From: Eriocheir sinensis
Taxonomy: Eukaryota > Arthropoda > Malacostraca > Decapoda > Varunidae
Direction of reading: 5' to 3'
Length of the DNA: 64,000 nucleotides
NCBI RefSeq assembly: GCF_024679095.1
Contig: NW_026110784.1
Coordinates: 486,854 to 550,853, forward strand
Both the position numbers and the translations under genes were made by a program. Each line of letters begins with the position of its first letter. Position 1 is the stretch's first letter. Positions 24,622 to 36,799 of this stretch are shown one piece after another. Under the pieces are notes generated by a model. The model had not been told where the DNA came from. It did no database searches and saw only the letters and a list, made by a program, of their open reading frames with translations.

Positions 24622-25376
24622 TCAGTTTCCTGGACTTGTACACGTCCCTGTTCCTCGCCGTCTCCTGCCCTCCTCGATACTGCTCCTCTTCCTGCCGGTC
24701 GGCTGCTTCAAGGCCTTGTTCTTCCTCGCTTCTGAGGTCACGTCCTTGGAGAAATTAGCACCGAAACAGTTGAAGAGGGACCTGCTGATGTGCGGCAAGA
24801 TGGTGTTGGCCAGGTTGTGCCCCTCCTGGCACCTGTACCCCTGCAAGGTCGGGTCTGAGGCCGCCAGGAACTCCAGGAGGTGCCTGAACCCGTCCCTGTG
24901 GCGCATGGCAAGGAGAGGAACCTCAACCTGCGCTCCTTCTTGTCCTCCCTGCACATCAGGGAGTCCCACAGCGACATCCCGAAGGACGCCATGTGGGCCA
25001 TTGGGAGAGATGGCCGCTTCAGGACCGCCCGGCCCGTCTCCAGCTCTCCCCTGTCGACCAGCTCGACCAGGGCGTCGAACATCACAGAGGGCGGGTCGCC
25101 CCTCTCGAGCTCCACGGTAATCTTCATCTCCTCCTGCTGGGCAAGCTCCTGCTTGCAGCACTCGGCCACAGAGGAGTTGGCCTGGACCTTCCTGGCCAGG
25201 TAGCCGGCGTAGTTGCCGACCGCGGCGAGGAGCAACTCGTCCGTCGGCGGGTCCGGCTGGTCGTCGGCCAGCTCCCTGGCAAGCTGGGCCAAGATCACCT
25301 CGTCGTCCTCCTTCTCCTCTGCCTTGGCCCGGTCCAGGTCGGCCTGCACGTCCCCGGGAAGAACCGACGAGCTTCA
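24622..25376 (-). pseudogene. Frameshifted ORF, possibly DNA-transposase-derived
   Basis: A GC-rich island on the minus strand. Upstream half (about 25,349-24,920): a frame with EDDEVILAQLARELADDQ, then NYAGYLARKV and FDALVELVDRGELE. Downstream half: the next frame, with LLAMRHRDGFRHLLEFLAAS, then GHNLANTILPHISRSLFNCF and a basic tail. The two halves join through a single shift near 24,920, where the codon sense of one frame decays and the other takes over. A GY-x-A-R-K block and an H-N-L-x-N-T block are reminiscent of the C-terminal region of P/THAP- or hAT-like transposases, but I cannot place it firmly. No ATG start is evident (the longest frame opens at a GTG). It could also be a decayed host gene. 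Confidence 0.45.
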
Positions 25377-26039
25377 GCAAATGCAGGCGCTGTGCCAACC
25401 TGTTTCTCACCATTCAGTTCTGCTCGATGTTTCTTCTAGTATCGTCCTCTGGCTCCGTGCAGGGGTGGGGATGGGTACCGAGACGATGAATAACTATAGG
25501 TCTTTACTTGGAGAGTAAACAGAGGCAGGACAGCGATAATCCTTTACAGAGGGAAGTGCCCAGCTGACTGCGTGCCTAAGGCGAGTTAGGCGACGCGGGA
25601 ACTGAGCTGAGTTGCCATGTAGGCACTAACTAAACGTACATTTCTTGTTTCCTAATACGTAAAACTGTGGACTTCACTATCCTACAGTTATCATTCATTT
25701 TACGTAAAGATTTCAACCTAAAGTTACGCAAATTTGCCATTTTTTACACAACGTTTTCAAAGTGCACGCATGGTGCTATTTTATATAAGTTACCTTGAAT
25801 CCTCGACCAAATCACTCTAGAGACACTCCTGCCTGCTTGTATGCACTAAAACTTGAAGATTTCGTCCTGTTTCCACTTAAATTCGGAGTAAGAACGCAGA
25901 GTGTGTTTGAGTTGTCGCAGTGAAAGTCGCCATAACAATCGGCCCCTTACGCGAAGCCAGCGCGCCAAGACTGAAGAGATTTCCCGTCAACTAGTTGTGA
26001 AGTCTATGGGTTAGGGCACCCACAACACAAGATTTGTCA

Positions 26040-26700
26040 ACACTTTTCCAGGAACACAATAGCAACAACAACACGCTGGAACACACACTAACAATCCCGT
26101 ACAAGCTTGCAACACTCTTACCACGAACTCATTACTAACACCAAGAGCCTCGCAACACTCCTACCTTTTAGATCATTACCATTACCAGCTCTCAACACAA
26201 TTCTGCAACACCCTTCCCCCTCATTATTAATCGTAACAATCTTGCAACACTAACACTCAGATCATTACCCACAACCCTACACTCAGCAACACTCTCATCA
26301 TGAACCACTCAACACTAATAAGCTCGCAACACTCTTACCCTTCTGGCCTTTATCATCAGTTCGCAAGGATGTTTTATTTATTAATTTTTGGTTCCTTTAC
26401 TGTAAAAAATAATGCAACGACCTTATCCCATTAATCCCAACAGATCTTGCAACACTAATCCTCACACCATCAACACAATCATCATCATCAGCCCAACACA
26501 ACACCCTTACTAAATTAGAACCAATAATCCTGCAACACTCGTACCTTCAGAACATCAACATCAGAAGTTCTAAACACAACACTGCGTCATCTTATCCCAT
26601 TAACGCCAACACATCTCGCAACACTCTTAACCTAATATCATCAACATCATCATCATCATCAGCCCCGCACGACACCCTCGCACCGCTACTCATTAATTCC
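26040..26700. repeat. Degenerate array of gcaacactc-containing units
   Basis: (c/t)gcaacact(c/a) recurs about ten times at spacings of roughly 30-90 bp with intervening cattan, atcatca and tcgtacc-type sequence. A T-rich fragment resembling family A sits at about 26,370-26,415. Neither strand codes. Confidence 0.6.
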
Positions 26701-27470
26701 TCCTTAACGCTGCTCTGTAATAGTAATGTTACCGAGAGGAAATGATAAAAAATATACATACACACACACACGTCCCTTTGAAGTCAACTCTAAATTTAAT
26801 TTCTGGGTTCACCCCATAGTTAGAAACAGACTACGTTGCGTGTGGCATTCCATACTTCATCAACAGAGCTAAAAGAGCACCCTGATATTTTTTTTTTTAC
26901 TGCTTCAGGAAGTCACAGGACAGCTTTGATCATCTTACGACAGTAACTGGTCCACGTATAACACGGCAGGACACCAGCACGAGGAAGTGTGTGCCAGTAG
27001 AAGAGAGACTTGTGGTAATCTTAATGTAAGGCTGAACATGAAGAATATAAACTCACATTAGATGTACGTAATTTATTGACATAATTCAGCAGTCTCTGCG
27101 GTTACATAACATTTCCACTTTCTACTTCCGGGTAAATAAAACTACCACATGCATATAATCAAAATATTCGTACCAGTGACGTGCATGTTGCCGGGTCTGT
27201 GTGTGGTATGTCTCCTGTGTATTTACCCAATGACGCGTACCCTCTCCCGCGTGTCAGTCATCCGCACTCACTCTACTCATCCCCCTCACACAAACACACA
27301 CGCACGCGAGTCAGCCAGCCAGACACCAGCTGCTAATTGGCGTCTAAACATTTCTTCCTGAGGGTGCGACGCTCCGGGCTGTAACGGTTTAATGATACTG
27401 CTAAAAGGGAATGAAGCGGCTCAGTGATAATTCCATCGTAACGTTTCTTCTTTGAGGTTTTACAGTGCAG
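26700..27470. other. No recognisable feature
   Basis: AT-rich sequence with a short (CA) patch near 26,761. The only sizeable frame (27,149-27,361) has no motif support. Confidence 0.45.
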
Positions 27471-27474
27471 TAGT

Positions 27475-28085
27475 TAGAAGTGGTGTGTTACTGGTCCTGC
27501 TAGATTCCACTGTTATAATGAAGAGAAACTGTCTGGTGAGCTGGTATTGTAGTTTTTATTCATGAGGGTGTTACACAAAAGACTTTAGCGAGGTGATAGT
27601 GAGCAATGAAGGGCGGAGGCGGTGGCTAAGTCGACAGCCTGACGGCGCCGCGTTCAGGACGACGCGAGTTCAATCCCCGCCCGGTGCCACCAAGCTGGGA
27701 TTTTTCTGTCGCCGCCGAGTGGCTTAAAACTACCCACATGCTGTCCAGAAGACCACCTATCAACCCGGACTCTAGACTCTAGGATTAAGATGAGCTCCGG
27801 GAGGGAAGCATGAGCCAATGCAAGATGACGCCACTATAAAGATTGGCCTGCGCCACAACGAGCAGGGCCATACCATCAGGCCCCTCCAAAAACAAGCCTA
27901 CCGGTGCCACAGGCGAAGATGTAAAAAAAAAAAGTTACGCCTGGTACAGTATCTTGGGGTGGTAGTGCCATTTCGTGCTGCCAGCTTTAAGTGTTTGAAT
28001 GAAGAGAACTTGCCTGGTGATCGTGTATCGTGCATGAGTGTGACGCTTAAAACAGTACTGGCTAAATGATAGTGAGGTGAGGCCC
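27475..28085 (+). repeat. Diverged direct repeat split by a SINE
   Basis: aatgaagagaaactgtctgg ... gatagtgag (about 27,517-27,603) and aatgaagagaacttgcctgg ... gatagtgag (about 27,997-28,075) are two diverged units. A SINE copy occupies the space between them. Confidence 0.55.
27610..27930 (+). mobile_element. tRNA-derived SINE (family S1)
   Basis: ggaggcggtggctaagtcga (A box) and gcgagttcaatccccgcccg (B box) start the copy. gccgagtggcttaaaacta, tgctgtccagaagaccacc and ccactataaagattggcc follow. The tail is an A-run at about 27,921-27,931. Confidence 0.9.
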
Positions 28086-28618
28086 CGTTAGATGGCACCA
28101 CTAGTTTGCACCGTTGGAGGTTTAACTAAAGTGCTTCATCTTAAGGCAGTAGGTGGGGATGACGTCTCGCTAGAGAGCACCACTGAAGGGAAAGAATGTG
28201 AATGCACTGGGAGCGTCCTTCGTAGCGGGACAAAGGCAGATCAATGACCGTGAATGCAAAAGAAATTAAAAAGCCGCGAAGGACACTGAAAAATTTAGGG
28301 AGGAAGTCGTTTATTTTTAGCGAGAAATCTTTCCTTCTCTTTCTCTTCTTCCTCCTCCTCCTCCTTCTCTCGCCGTGTGCCTGTTAAATATTTCCCTGTT
28401 CCTGCCGGAGTCTGATTAAAAAAGAAATATTGCACGCATACTGAAATTTATTAGCGGGCGTCATAAAAGGCAGGAAGTATAAAAGAGCTCTGGCAGCAAA
28501 TGTTTTAAGCTCCCGCGACCCGCTTTGTCACAAGAATCTCCTTGATAAGTTCTTTGATGAATTATAAGTTTGAGAGCTGATCCGGGTAAGGTCATATCGC
28601 CAGCAAATTACGAAAACA

Positions 28619-28765
28619 AGCTGAGGAGGGAGTGGTGGTGGTGGTGGTGATGTAGGAAGGGGCAGCGAAGAAGGCGTTTAGTGCAGGAGGAGGAAGAGCT
28701 CAGTAAGGAAGGGAAGGTGTGTGTGTGTCTGTGTGTGTGTGTGTGTGTGTTTGTGTGTGTGTGTT
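28619..28765. repeat. (GGT)n and (GT)n microsatellites
   Basis: A short ggtggtggtggtggt patch near 28,631-28,648 and a GT run with interruptions at 28,718-28,764. Confidence 0.9.
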
Positions 28766-29159
28766 TTGAAGAGCTGGTAGTGAGCTTTTGGTGCAAGTTA
28801 AACCAGTAAAATACAGCAAAAGTAAAAGATATATAAGCTTGATCTAATATATCACGACTAAGCACTATCAAGGCATTGTTCCTGCTCATTACTGGAAGGA
28901 GGACAATTAAGTACAGTGCTTTTGGAGAGGTTAATGGCGTTTTGTTTCACGGTAATCACCGGTTAAAAAGAGCGTCGTATATTGTGAACTGTAAACCATA
29001 CAGCAACGCGGCGAAAAGTAGTGAATTTATGAGGTACTTCCGAAAATTTACGGTTTATGAAATAGTCCTCAAAATTTATGGCTTAGTACTAGTTGGCTAT
29101 CACTCCTGCTTTGTATGTTGTGCTCGGAGAGGATGAATAACAACACTCCTACTACTTGG

Positions 29160-29715
29160 GGAGGCGGTGGCTGAGTGGTTGGCGTGCCGGCGCCGCCTCC
29201 AGGAGGATGCGGGTTCGAGTTCTGCCCGCCGCCACAGCTGGGATTATTCGGTCACCGCCGAGTGACGGGGCTTCGTGGTGCAGCGGTTAGCACACTCGGC
29301 TCACAACCGAGAGAGCCCGGGATCGATTCCCGGGCGGAGTTGAAAAACTTTGGCGGCTCTTCCAATACCCTACGCCCCTGTCCACCCAGCAGCGAATGGG
29401 TACCAGGTATTAATCGGGGGTAGTGTCCCGTCTCCTGGGATCTGTTTCCTTCTCCTATAATTCCTTCCCCTTCTGCCTCTCTCCGGCATATGACCACAGA
29501 TGTTGCGCCGACTAAATGAAACTGAAGACCACCTACAACCCGACTTCTAGATGACCTCTCTAAAGAATGAGCTCGGGGTGGGGGGGCAAAATGAGCCAAG
29601 CAAGATGGCGCCACTATAAAGATTTGCCTGCGTCATAACCGGTTGGGGCTGATATTAGGCCCCACCTTGAAACCCTACCGGCGCCATAGGCCGGAACGTA
29701 AAAAAGATAAAAATG
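29160..29715 (+). mobile_element. tRNA-derived SINE (family S1) carrying a second SINE inside
   Basis: Head gaggcggtggctgagtggtt (A box) and gggttcgagttctgcccgcc (B box) run to caccgccgagtg at 29,264. The S1 body then resumes at about 29,523 with gaccacctacaaccc and continues through gcaagatggcgccactataa to a tail ending in gtaaaaaagataaaa. About 28 bp of S1 present in other copies (ggcttaaaac ... gtccaga) is missing at the junction. Confidence 0.88.
29265..29522 (+). mobile_element. tRNA-Val-like SINE (family S2) nested in S1
   Basis: ttcgtggtgcagcggttagc (A box) and gggatcgattcccgggcgga (B box) resemble a valine tRNA. A five-pair anticodon stem (ctcgg/ccgag) presents CAC in the loop, and the T stem pairs, but the acceptor ends do not. 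It is followed by a body with gaatgggtaccaggtatta, cccgtctcctgggatctg and atgttgcgccgactaaa. The tRNA arms plus non-tRNA body identify a SINE, not a tRNA gene. Confidence 0.85.
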
Positions 29716-30165
29716 CTGCTAAGGAAAGGAAAGGAAAGATATGTAGGTTATGTAGTTACTATTGACGGCTTTACAATACCTGGTTATCATATTTATTCCA
29801 TATTGAAAGAACAACAAAAAGCAGTTGATTAGTAAAAGTAGTAGAAGTAGATTTGTAGTAGTTGGATAGGTTAATATGTTTCCCCCTACCCACTACTTAA
29901 ACACTTTCAAGACAGGATTATCAAGACACCTGTACAAACAATTTTAAGGTTTTAATTTGGATTTTCTTTAACTTGCTTTTTTGGAGAGACGCGACTTAGC
30001 TGGGGGGGTGGGGGGGGGTACCCTAAGCTGATTCCTTTGCTGTAAAAAACAACGTAAAAACTGTGTAAAGATCCCGGGTGACAAGTAAATTAGATAAACT
30101 TCCCTATTTACATTATAATAAAAGCAGATTTTTTGGCCACTTTACTCTATTCAGGAGCAGTAAGT
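29716..30165. other. No recognisable feature, AT-rich
   Basis: Low-complexity AT-rich sequence with a G-run at about 30,002-30,018. No gene signal. Confidence 0.45.
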
Positions 30166-30228
30166 AGCGGGCTTTTTTTTTCATTATTGTTTTTTTCTTT
30201 TTTTACGCCCTTGCACTGTCTCCTCTGC

Positions 30229-30258
<30 letters not shown>
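30165..30258 (-). repeat. Dispersed repeat family A (inverted) plus A-run
   Basis: agtagcgggctttttttttc, then cttgcactgtctcctctgct, is the reverse complement of family A, followed on plus by a 27 bp or so A-run. Confidence 0.7.
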
Positions 30259-30259
<1 letters not shown>

Positions 30260-30299
30260 GATAAAATGGGTGTGTTGTGGTTGGTTAATCTTTTGCAAA

Positions 30300-31640
30300 T
30301 TTCATTGCAGTTTAAAAAATGCTTGACTCGGGATGGATTAATATTTTTCACGAGGATCAACGGCGAAATGAGACCGGGTGACAAGGAAAGAAGATGAACT
30401 CTGCCATTTAATTTACACTAAAATGAGATAATGACAGAGGATGAGTCCAGGTGACCTATTTTTTTTATCGAGCATCAGGTAAAATGACTGTGACCCAAGG
30501 AAGGTGAACATGGCCTCCCTCCCTCCCCCACTCACTCCCTCCTCCCCCATCCCTCCCCCTCCCTCCGGCTCTTGAATAGGTTCTTAAGGCACTAGTTGTT
30601 TGGCTGATGATGGCGCGAGGCGTGTGATGGGGAGGCAAGTGGCGCCCTTACTCGAGATCACGGCGATTCCTGCGGTTAGTGGTGGTGTAAAGTTTGTTAG
30701 GTCATTCCCGGCAGACGAAGGAGTGGGGGGGGAGGGGATAATGGGCTGGAGGTGGAGGGGGCGAAGAGGTGCCTGGTGGTGGTGGTGGTGGTTATGAGGA
30801 GGTGATGGTGTTATGGTTTTATGGTTACTCTCCTTAACAAACAGTGAGGGATGACTTTATTATCGCAATCTCCTGTCTGCCTTTAGTGTATCCCTGACAG
30901 GTTAGGGACGGAGGGGGTCAAAGGGTCACGTGGTTGGGGTTAACAAGGGTTTTATCAGGGTCGTGTGGTGATGGTTTTGAAGTAACTCAATTCTGTAGTG
31001 AGGTTATGCAGTGAGAGGCGGCTATTATTTCGACCTTTTCCTCACCCTTGCCCATAGCGCCTTGATCACTATTATGAGCCGATGTGAGGGTCTCGTAGGT
31101 AATCTCTCCTCCTCCTCCTCCTCCTCCTCCTCTTCTTCCGCGAACAGTGAGGACTGGCTTTCATATCTAATCTTTCTGTGCCTTTTGTTGAGCTATCTGT
31201 CAAGGCAATTACTTCACCTTGGAACGCTACGATTTCTGATTGCTATTTCATCTTTATTTGTGACAATCTGCAGAAACATTCATCATCCAGTAGTTTTTTT
31301 GTTTGCTTCAAGGCTTTATCTCATCGTAATTTCGCTTTTTTTCCAGATTATTTTATTACGTACGGAAATTGTCATAGTTCATTAGGTTCAGTCTGTACAT
31401 CAGGGCTTTTATCTGATTGGAATTTCACCTTTTTCTACGGAAATTTTCATCCTTCAGTAATTTATGATCAAGAATTTACTGCAGGCTTTACAGCTTCCTC
31501 TGTAATCACCGCCAACACTCGCTGCAGACTTCATTTCAACCTTGGCCTCTCGTCGTAAGCGATTTGCAGCAGATATTCAATCCATTCCGGCACCGCTTTG
31601 CCAGACGTTTTTAAACCATTCGCTTCCTGAGTTTAGAGGC
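30300..31640. other. No gene; C-, GGT- and CTC-rich patches
   Basis: ctccctcccc-rich sequence at about 30,517-30,565, a GGT patch at about 30,774-30,792, and (CTC)n at about 31,111-31,136. A weak repeat of ttcatc/gaaatt-type units spans about 31,220-31,470. Open frames are short and motif-free. Confidence 0.5.
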
Positions 31641-31659
31641 TCGTGATAGATGGGTTGCG

Positions 31660-32110
31660 GGGGTGTGCTGAAGTTGTCTTGTTAGGTAAAATGTGTGTTG
31701 ATGGTAATTGAGGGAGGTGGACAGGGAGGAAAGGATAAGAAATTGAGGAGAGGATGAATAGGAGGTTAATGAAGGGAGAGGAAGCAGGTGGTAGAAAATA
31801 AATAGAGGTTGCCATGTTAAGTAAAGGATGTGTTGATGGTAGAGGAAGGAGATGGACAGGAAGGAGGGGATAGGAGATTGAGGAGAGAATGAGTTGAAAA
31901 AGGAGGATAGTGAAATTGAGGAGAGGATGAATAGGAGGTTAATGAAGGGAGAGGAAGCAGGTAGGAGAAAATAAAGAAAAAGTCTTGTTAGCTAAAGGAT
32001 GTGTTGATGGTAGAGGAAGAAGATGGACAGGAAGGAGGGGATAAGAGATTAAGGAGAACATGAGTTGAAAAAGGTGGATATTGAAGGGAAATGAAACGGG
32101 CAGGAAAAAA
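31660..32110. repeat. Tandem repeat, unit about 137-170 bp, three units
   Basis: tgtgttgatggta occurs at 31,693, 31,830 and 32,000. gatgaataggaggttaatga and aagggagaggaagcagg occur in the first two units, and gatggacaggaaggagggga in the last two. Confidence 0.88.
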
Positions 32111-32284
32111 TGAAGAGAAGTGCCAATTGAAACATATCTTTGACTTCACTGACTGTGGATTCACTGTTAAGTATAGAATATTATTGTTTTAACCTTCTCT
32201 GCAGCCTCAGTTACATGAATGAACGAAGGAAACCCCAAACAGAGCTTCTTCAGTAGGCGTTGAATTCCTCGGGCGCATATTTTG

Positions 32285-32748
32285 GTCGGTACATTCAGAC
32301 GCTTCCCCCTCTCATATCAGCTTTTTCAGAGCCGAAAAAAAAAAATAAATTCGTTCTATGACTTTGTTTTTTGTATGCCCACGGCACAAAAGAATGATGA
32401 AACTACCAGATGGGTCATAAAACTACCTTTACAAATGCCCTAAACTCGTACGAAATCCTTGTCAATTAAGTGCACTATCCGAAATGTTTAAGGTCATATA
32501 ACTACCTCTGCAAATGCCCTAAACCCCTACGAAATCCTTGTCAATTAAGTGCACTATCCGAAATGTTTAAGGTCATATAACTACCTCTGCAAATGCCCTA
32601 AGCCCCTACGAAATCCTTGTCAATTAAGTGCACTATCCGAAATGTTTAAGGTCATATAACTACCTCTGCAAATGCTCTACCCTACTACGAGAGTCTTGTC
32701 AAATATGCGCACTATGGCCCCGAAATGCTTAAAAATATGTCCCTTAGT
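32285..32748 (+). mobile_element. Family B element with internal 79 bp tandem expansion
   Basis: The left part has gacgcttccccctctc; the right terminus has cgaaatgcttaaaaatatg. In between, aaggtcatataactacctct starts at 32,490, 32,569 and 32,648 (exact 79 bp period), with a diverged fourth unit before. Each unit spans the stretch ggtcataaaactacc to cgaaatgttt of the normal element. Confidence 0.82.
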
Positions 32749-33480
32749 CTTGGGTTCAAAAGGACACGTACAGAAATAGAAGTAAAGGTAGTTAGGGGTG
32801 GCACCAGCAGTAACAAGAGACATCAGAGGAGGATTTGTCTCGCTTCCTCCGCCTTGTTATAGTCACCCTGCCTGACGTCTTGACAGTGTCCATTTTTATC
32901 GCCAAATACAAGGTTCTTTTCTTTATATGTCTGTCTGTCTGTCTTTGGGGGAAGTGTTGCGGCTGGTTTGGGGTGATTGTAAGGGTCTTAGTGTGTTTTA
33001 TTCTTTCCTTTAATTATGTGTTCTGGTTAATATATTGTTTATCTATATCTGTCTATATCTATCTACGTGTTTATCTATCTTTCTCCCTATTGGTTATGCA
33101 TCTTTATTGTTGTTCTTTATGGTGAGTCAAAAGCGGATGGTAATATTTTAAAAAGTTTTACGCTCGTCGTTTTCAGTTTCTTTTTCTTATTCTTTTACTC
33201 AATAACTTTCCGGATCGTCTTTTTTTTTATTGCCAGACAGAGCATATTAGACTTTTCTTACGAGGGACAAGAACACTAATTTCTACCATTTTATTTTTGG
33301 ATTTCATTCTGTTACACCAATATACCTAGATTTTACATTTATTTTATTTTGTCTGGATTGGCTATAATCTATTTTGAAATGTACGACGAGTAACAGCTCT
33401 CCTTGTATTCTTAGAACGAGATTTATTAGTGTTTAGTTTTGCTCTTGGTAACAAAGGGGATGAAAAATGTGTGTATGTGT

Positions 33481-33822
<342 letters not shown>

Positions 33823-33889
<67 letters not shown>
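33823..33889. repeat. (GA)n microsatellite, right half
   Basis: GA run of about 66 bp, continuing the same phase of repeat found left of the LINE insert. Confidence 0.98.
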
Positions 33890-33893
<4 letters not shown>

Positions 33894-33924
33894 TACCTGT
33901 CTATTATATCATGAAGTGGGAAGG

Positions 33925-34150
33925 AGAAGGTGGTGATGGTAGTGGTGGTGATGATGGTGGTGATGGTAGTGGCGGTGATGATGGTGGTGATGGTAGTGGT
34001 GGTGATGATGGTGGTGATGATGGTGGTGATGGTAGTGGCGGTGATGATGATGGTGATGGTAGTGGCGGTGATGATGGTGGTGATGGTAGTGGCGGTGATG
34101 ATGGTGATGATGGTGGTGATGATGGTGGTGGTGATGGTGGATGTGATGAC
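33925..34150. repeat. (GGTGAT)-type minisatellite
   Basis: ggtgatggtagtggcggtga-type units of 24-27 bp repeat about nine times. All frames stay open (Gly/Asp/Ser-rich on plus, His-rich or Pro/Ser-rich on minus), which is a property of the repeat and not evidence of a gene. Confidence 0.93.
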
Positions 34151-34284
34151 GTGGGTGCATGTTGGTAGTGGAAACTTTTTATACACATTCAAGAAAAAAC
34201 ATCGCTGATTAAATTTACCGCGGCTCACCTTCATAATCTTGCAAGGATGTTACGGTTTGTTTGTCTTTGCGTGGTGACAAGGAC

Positions 34285-34525
34285 GAGCAGGTGGTGGTGG
34301 TGGAGGTGGTGGTGGGTGATAGTGGTGATGGTGGTGGTGATAATGCTCGCACTCCCATCCTTGCACACCTCCTTACTGAATGTTTTGTATTTTCTTTAAT
34401 TTCTGAGTGTGACAACCAGGTACAGGTGTGGTTTAGGAGGAGGAGGAGCAGGTGTGGTTTAGGAGGAGGAGGAGGAGGAGGAGCAGGTGTGGTTTAGGAG
34501 GAGGAGGAGGAGGAGGAGGAGGAGG
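34285..34525. repeat. (GGT)n and (GGA)n low-complexity patches
   Basis: gtggtggtggaggtggtggt near 34,291-34,317 and (GGA)n at about 34,435-34,525, with caggtgtggtttaggaggag present three times. Confidence 0.9.
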
Positions 34526-34539
34526 ATAGAAGGGGAAGA

Positions 34540-35345
34540 GAAAGAAAGTAAAAAGATGGAGGAACGCAACGTCGAATAGAGAGAGAAAGAGAAAGAGAGG
34601 ATAAATTTGGAGGAGGAGGATAGAAGGGGAAGAGAAAGAAAGTAAAAAGAGGGAGAAATGCAGCTTTGAATAGAGAAAGGAAGAGAAAAAGAGGACAAAA
34701 TTGGCCTAGAAGCAGGAAAAGGAGGAGGGGATGAAAGAAGGGAAAGAAGACAGAAGATTATAACGTCGAATAAAGAGAGGAAGAAAAGAGAGGACAAATA
34801 TGGCCTAGAAGCAGGAAGAGGAGGAGGGAAGGAAAAATGCGGAAGAAAATAGGAAGACAGAAGATTACAACGTCGAATAAAGAGAGGAAGAAAAGAGGAC
34901 AAATATGGCCTAGAAGCAGGAAGAGGAGGAGGGAAGGAAAAATGCGGAAGAAAATAGGAAGACAGAAGATTACAACGTCGAATAAAGAGAGGAAGAAAAG
35001 AGAGGACAAATATGGCCTAGAAGCAGGAAGAGGAGGAGGGAAGGAAAAATGCGGAAGAAAATAGGAAGACAGAAGATTACAACGTCGAATAAAGAGAGGA
35101 AGAAAAGAGAGGACAAATATGGCCTAGAAGCAAGAAGAGGAGGAAGGGAAGGAAAAGGTGGAAGGAAGTAGGAAGACAGAATTACAACGTCGAATAGAGA
35201 AAGGGAGAAAAAGAGAGAAAACGCGTGGCTTAGAAATAGGAGGAGAAGGGGAGGAGAAGAAGAGAGAAAGGGAGGAGAACAAGAAGAGGGAAGAATAAGA
35301 GAACGAGGAGGAAAAGGAAGATGGAGATAAAGAGAGAACATGGCA
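34540..35345. repeat. Tandem array, unit about 106 bp, purine-rich
   Basis: acaacgtcgaataaagagag recurs near 34,866, 34,972, 35,079, with related markers near 34,567, 34,762 and 35,186 (spacing 105-107 in the core). Units carry caaatatggcctagaagca and aaaatgcggaagaaaatagg. Frames over the array are artefacts. Confidence 0.93.
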
Positions 35346-35625
35346 AAAGAGGAGAATCATTTTACCTTTTTCCTCTCTCACTCTCTTCTTTCATCTTCTC
35401 CCTTTTCCGATGCTAAATCCTCACGTTCTTCCACCTCTTTTAACTCACCATCGCTCCTCCTACTCCTCTTCCTCCTCCTCTTGCTCCTCCTTTTCTACCT
35501 GACGCGGCGGATCAAACGAGAAGTCTTACCTGGCGAGTCGTGAAGGAAATGCAGCTCACGCCTCACCTGGACTTGGCCGGAGGTGTGATCGTGGCTGTGA
35601 ACTGATAAACAAGCTTGGCAGTCTC

Positions 35626-35632
35626 GTGTGTG

Positions 35633-35702
<70 letters not shown>
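35626..35702. repeat. (GT)n microsatellite
   Basis: GT run of about 76 bp with one GC interruption. Confidence 0.97.
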
Positions 35703-35703
<1 letters not shown>

Positions 35704-35924
35704 TAGCGATAATGCACTGTTGTTTTCGTTATTAGGGTTTTGTTAATGTTTAAAAGCATGTTGTTGTGCTCCAAAGTCGTCGCGCTACACAGAGAGTAGA
35801 CAGGTAACCCAATTAATTAGGAGAGTACGTAACCTCGCTTCACCTTCATTATAGCGAGAGTTTCACTTTAAAGGGACTGCACGCGCTCGCATTACCTCTA
35901 TACTACCATCATCATCAGTAATAG

Positions 35925-35944
35925 TTGTAGTAGTAGTAGTAGTG

Positions 35945-36015
<71 letters not shown>
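35925..36015. repeat. (AGT)n microsatellite
   Basis: Trinucleotide run of about 90 bp. Confidence 0.97.
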
Positions 36016-36016
<1 letters not shown>

Positions 36017-36269
36017 TCTCCGTCAGGCTCAGAATCAACCTCCCAATCGTCTAATTACAGAAGCTAAAAGTGAAAGTAATGAATCAACGTGAACACCTGT
36101 GATATAAGTCTGTTTATTACCTGTTGTGCACCTGTCTTTGTTGTTGTTTTTGTTGTGGACTGATACTGGCTTTGGAAAGGGAGATGGAAAGAGAGAGAGA
36201 AAGAAACAAAGAAACAAATGTACAAATATTCTAACAAACAAACAAAAAAAGAAAAAAGAATGAAAGAAA

Positions 36270-36475
36270 TAAAGAAAAAAAAAGTAGAGAGTGAGTTACG
36301 GGAGGTGTGCCAACTTAAGTACATAAATAAGAAAACAAGAAAAAAAAAGTAGAGAGTGAGTTACGGGAGGTGTGCCAACTTAAGTACATAAATAAGAAAA
36401 CGAGAAAAAAAAAGTAGAGAGTGAGTTACGGGAGGTGCCAGACAGTACATAAATAAGAAAAAGAGAAAAAAAACG
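36270..36475. repeat. 65 bp minisatellite, three units
   Basis: gtagagagtgagttacggga begins at 36,284, 36,349 and 36,414. Each unit ends in acataaataagaaaa and an A-run. The third unit has an internal deletion. Confidence 0.93.
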
Positions 36476-36799
36476 TTGAAAAAGAATGAAAAAAATATCT
36501 TACTCTGCACTCAACCTCAAACTGAAGAAGAAAAGTAAACAATCAGAGCGTAATGACACTCCTGATTCTGCTTTTCGGCTATTTCTATCTGCTTATTGAT
36601 GTTTACCTGCTCTAATTACATCCCCCGGTGTTGACCTATTGATCGGGGCGGCGCTAAACTTCTTCAATTAATGCTGGACGACTTACGTAATTAGTCTCTT
36701 TTAATTGTTCCCATTCATTCGTTCATTCATTCCTTCATTCATTTAGTCAGTCATTAAGTCAGTCAGTCAGTCAGGCGTTGGTTGGTAAGTGTGGCATGA

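Noticed and set aside
29265..29340. tRNA-Val(CAC) gene
   Set aside because: Anticodon and T arms pair, but the acceptor stem does not, and a SINE body follows directly.
33904..34234. Overlapping His-rich and Pro/Ser-rich frames that look like metal-binding proteins
   Set aside because: All arise from one GGTGAT minisatellite; the frames are interchangeable and lack conserved ends.
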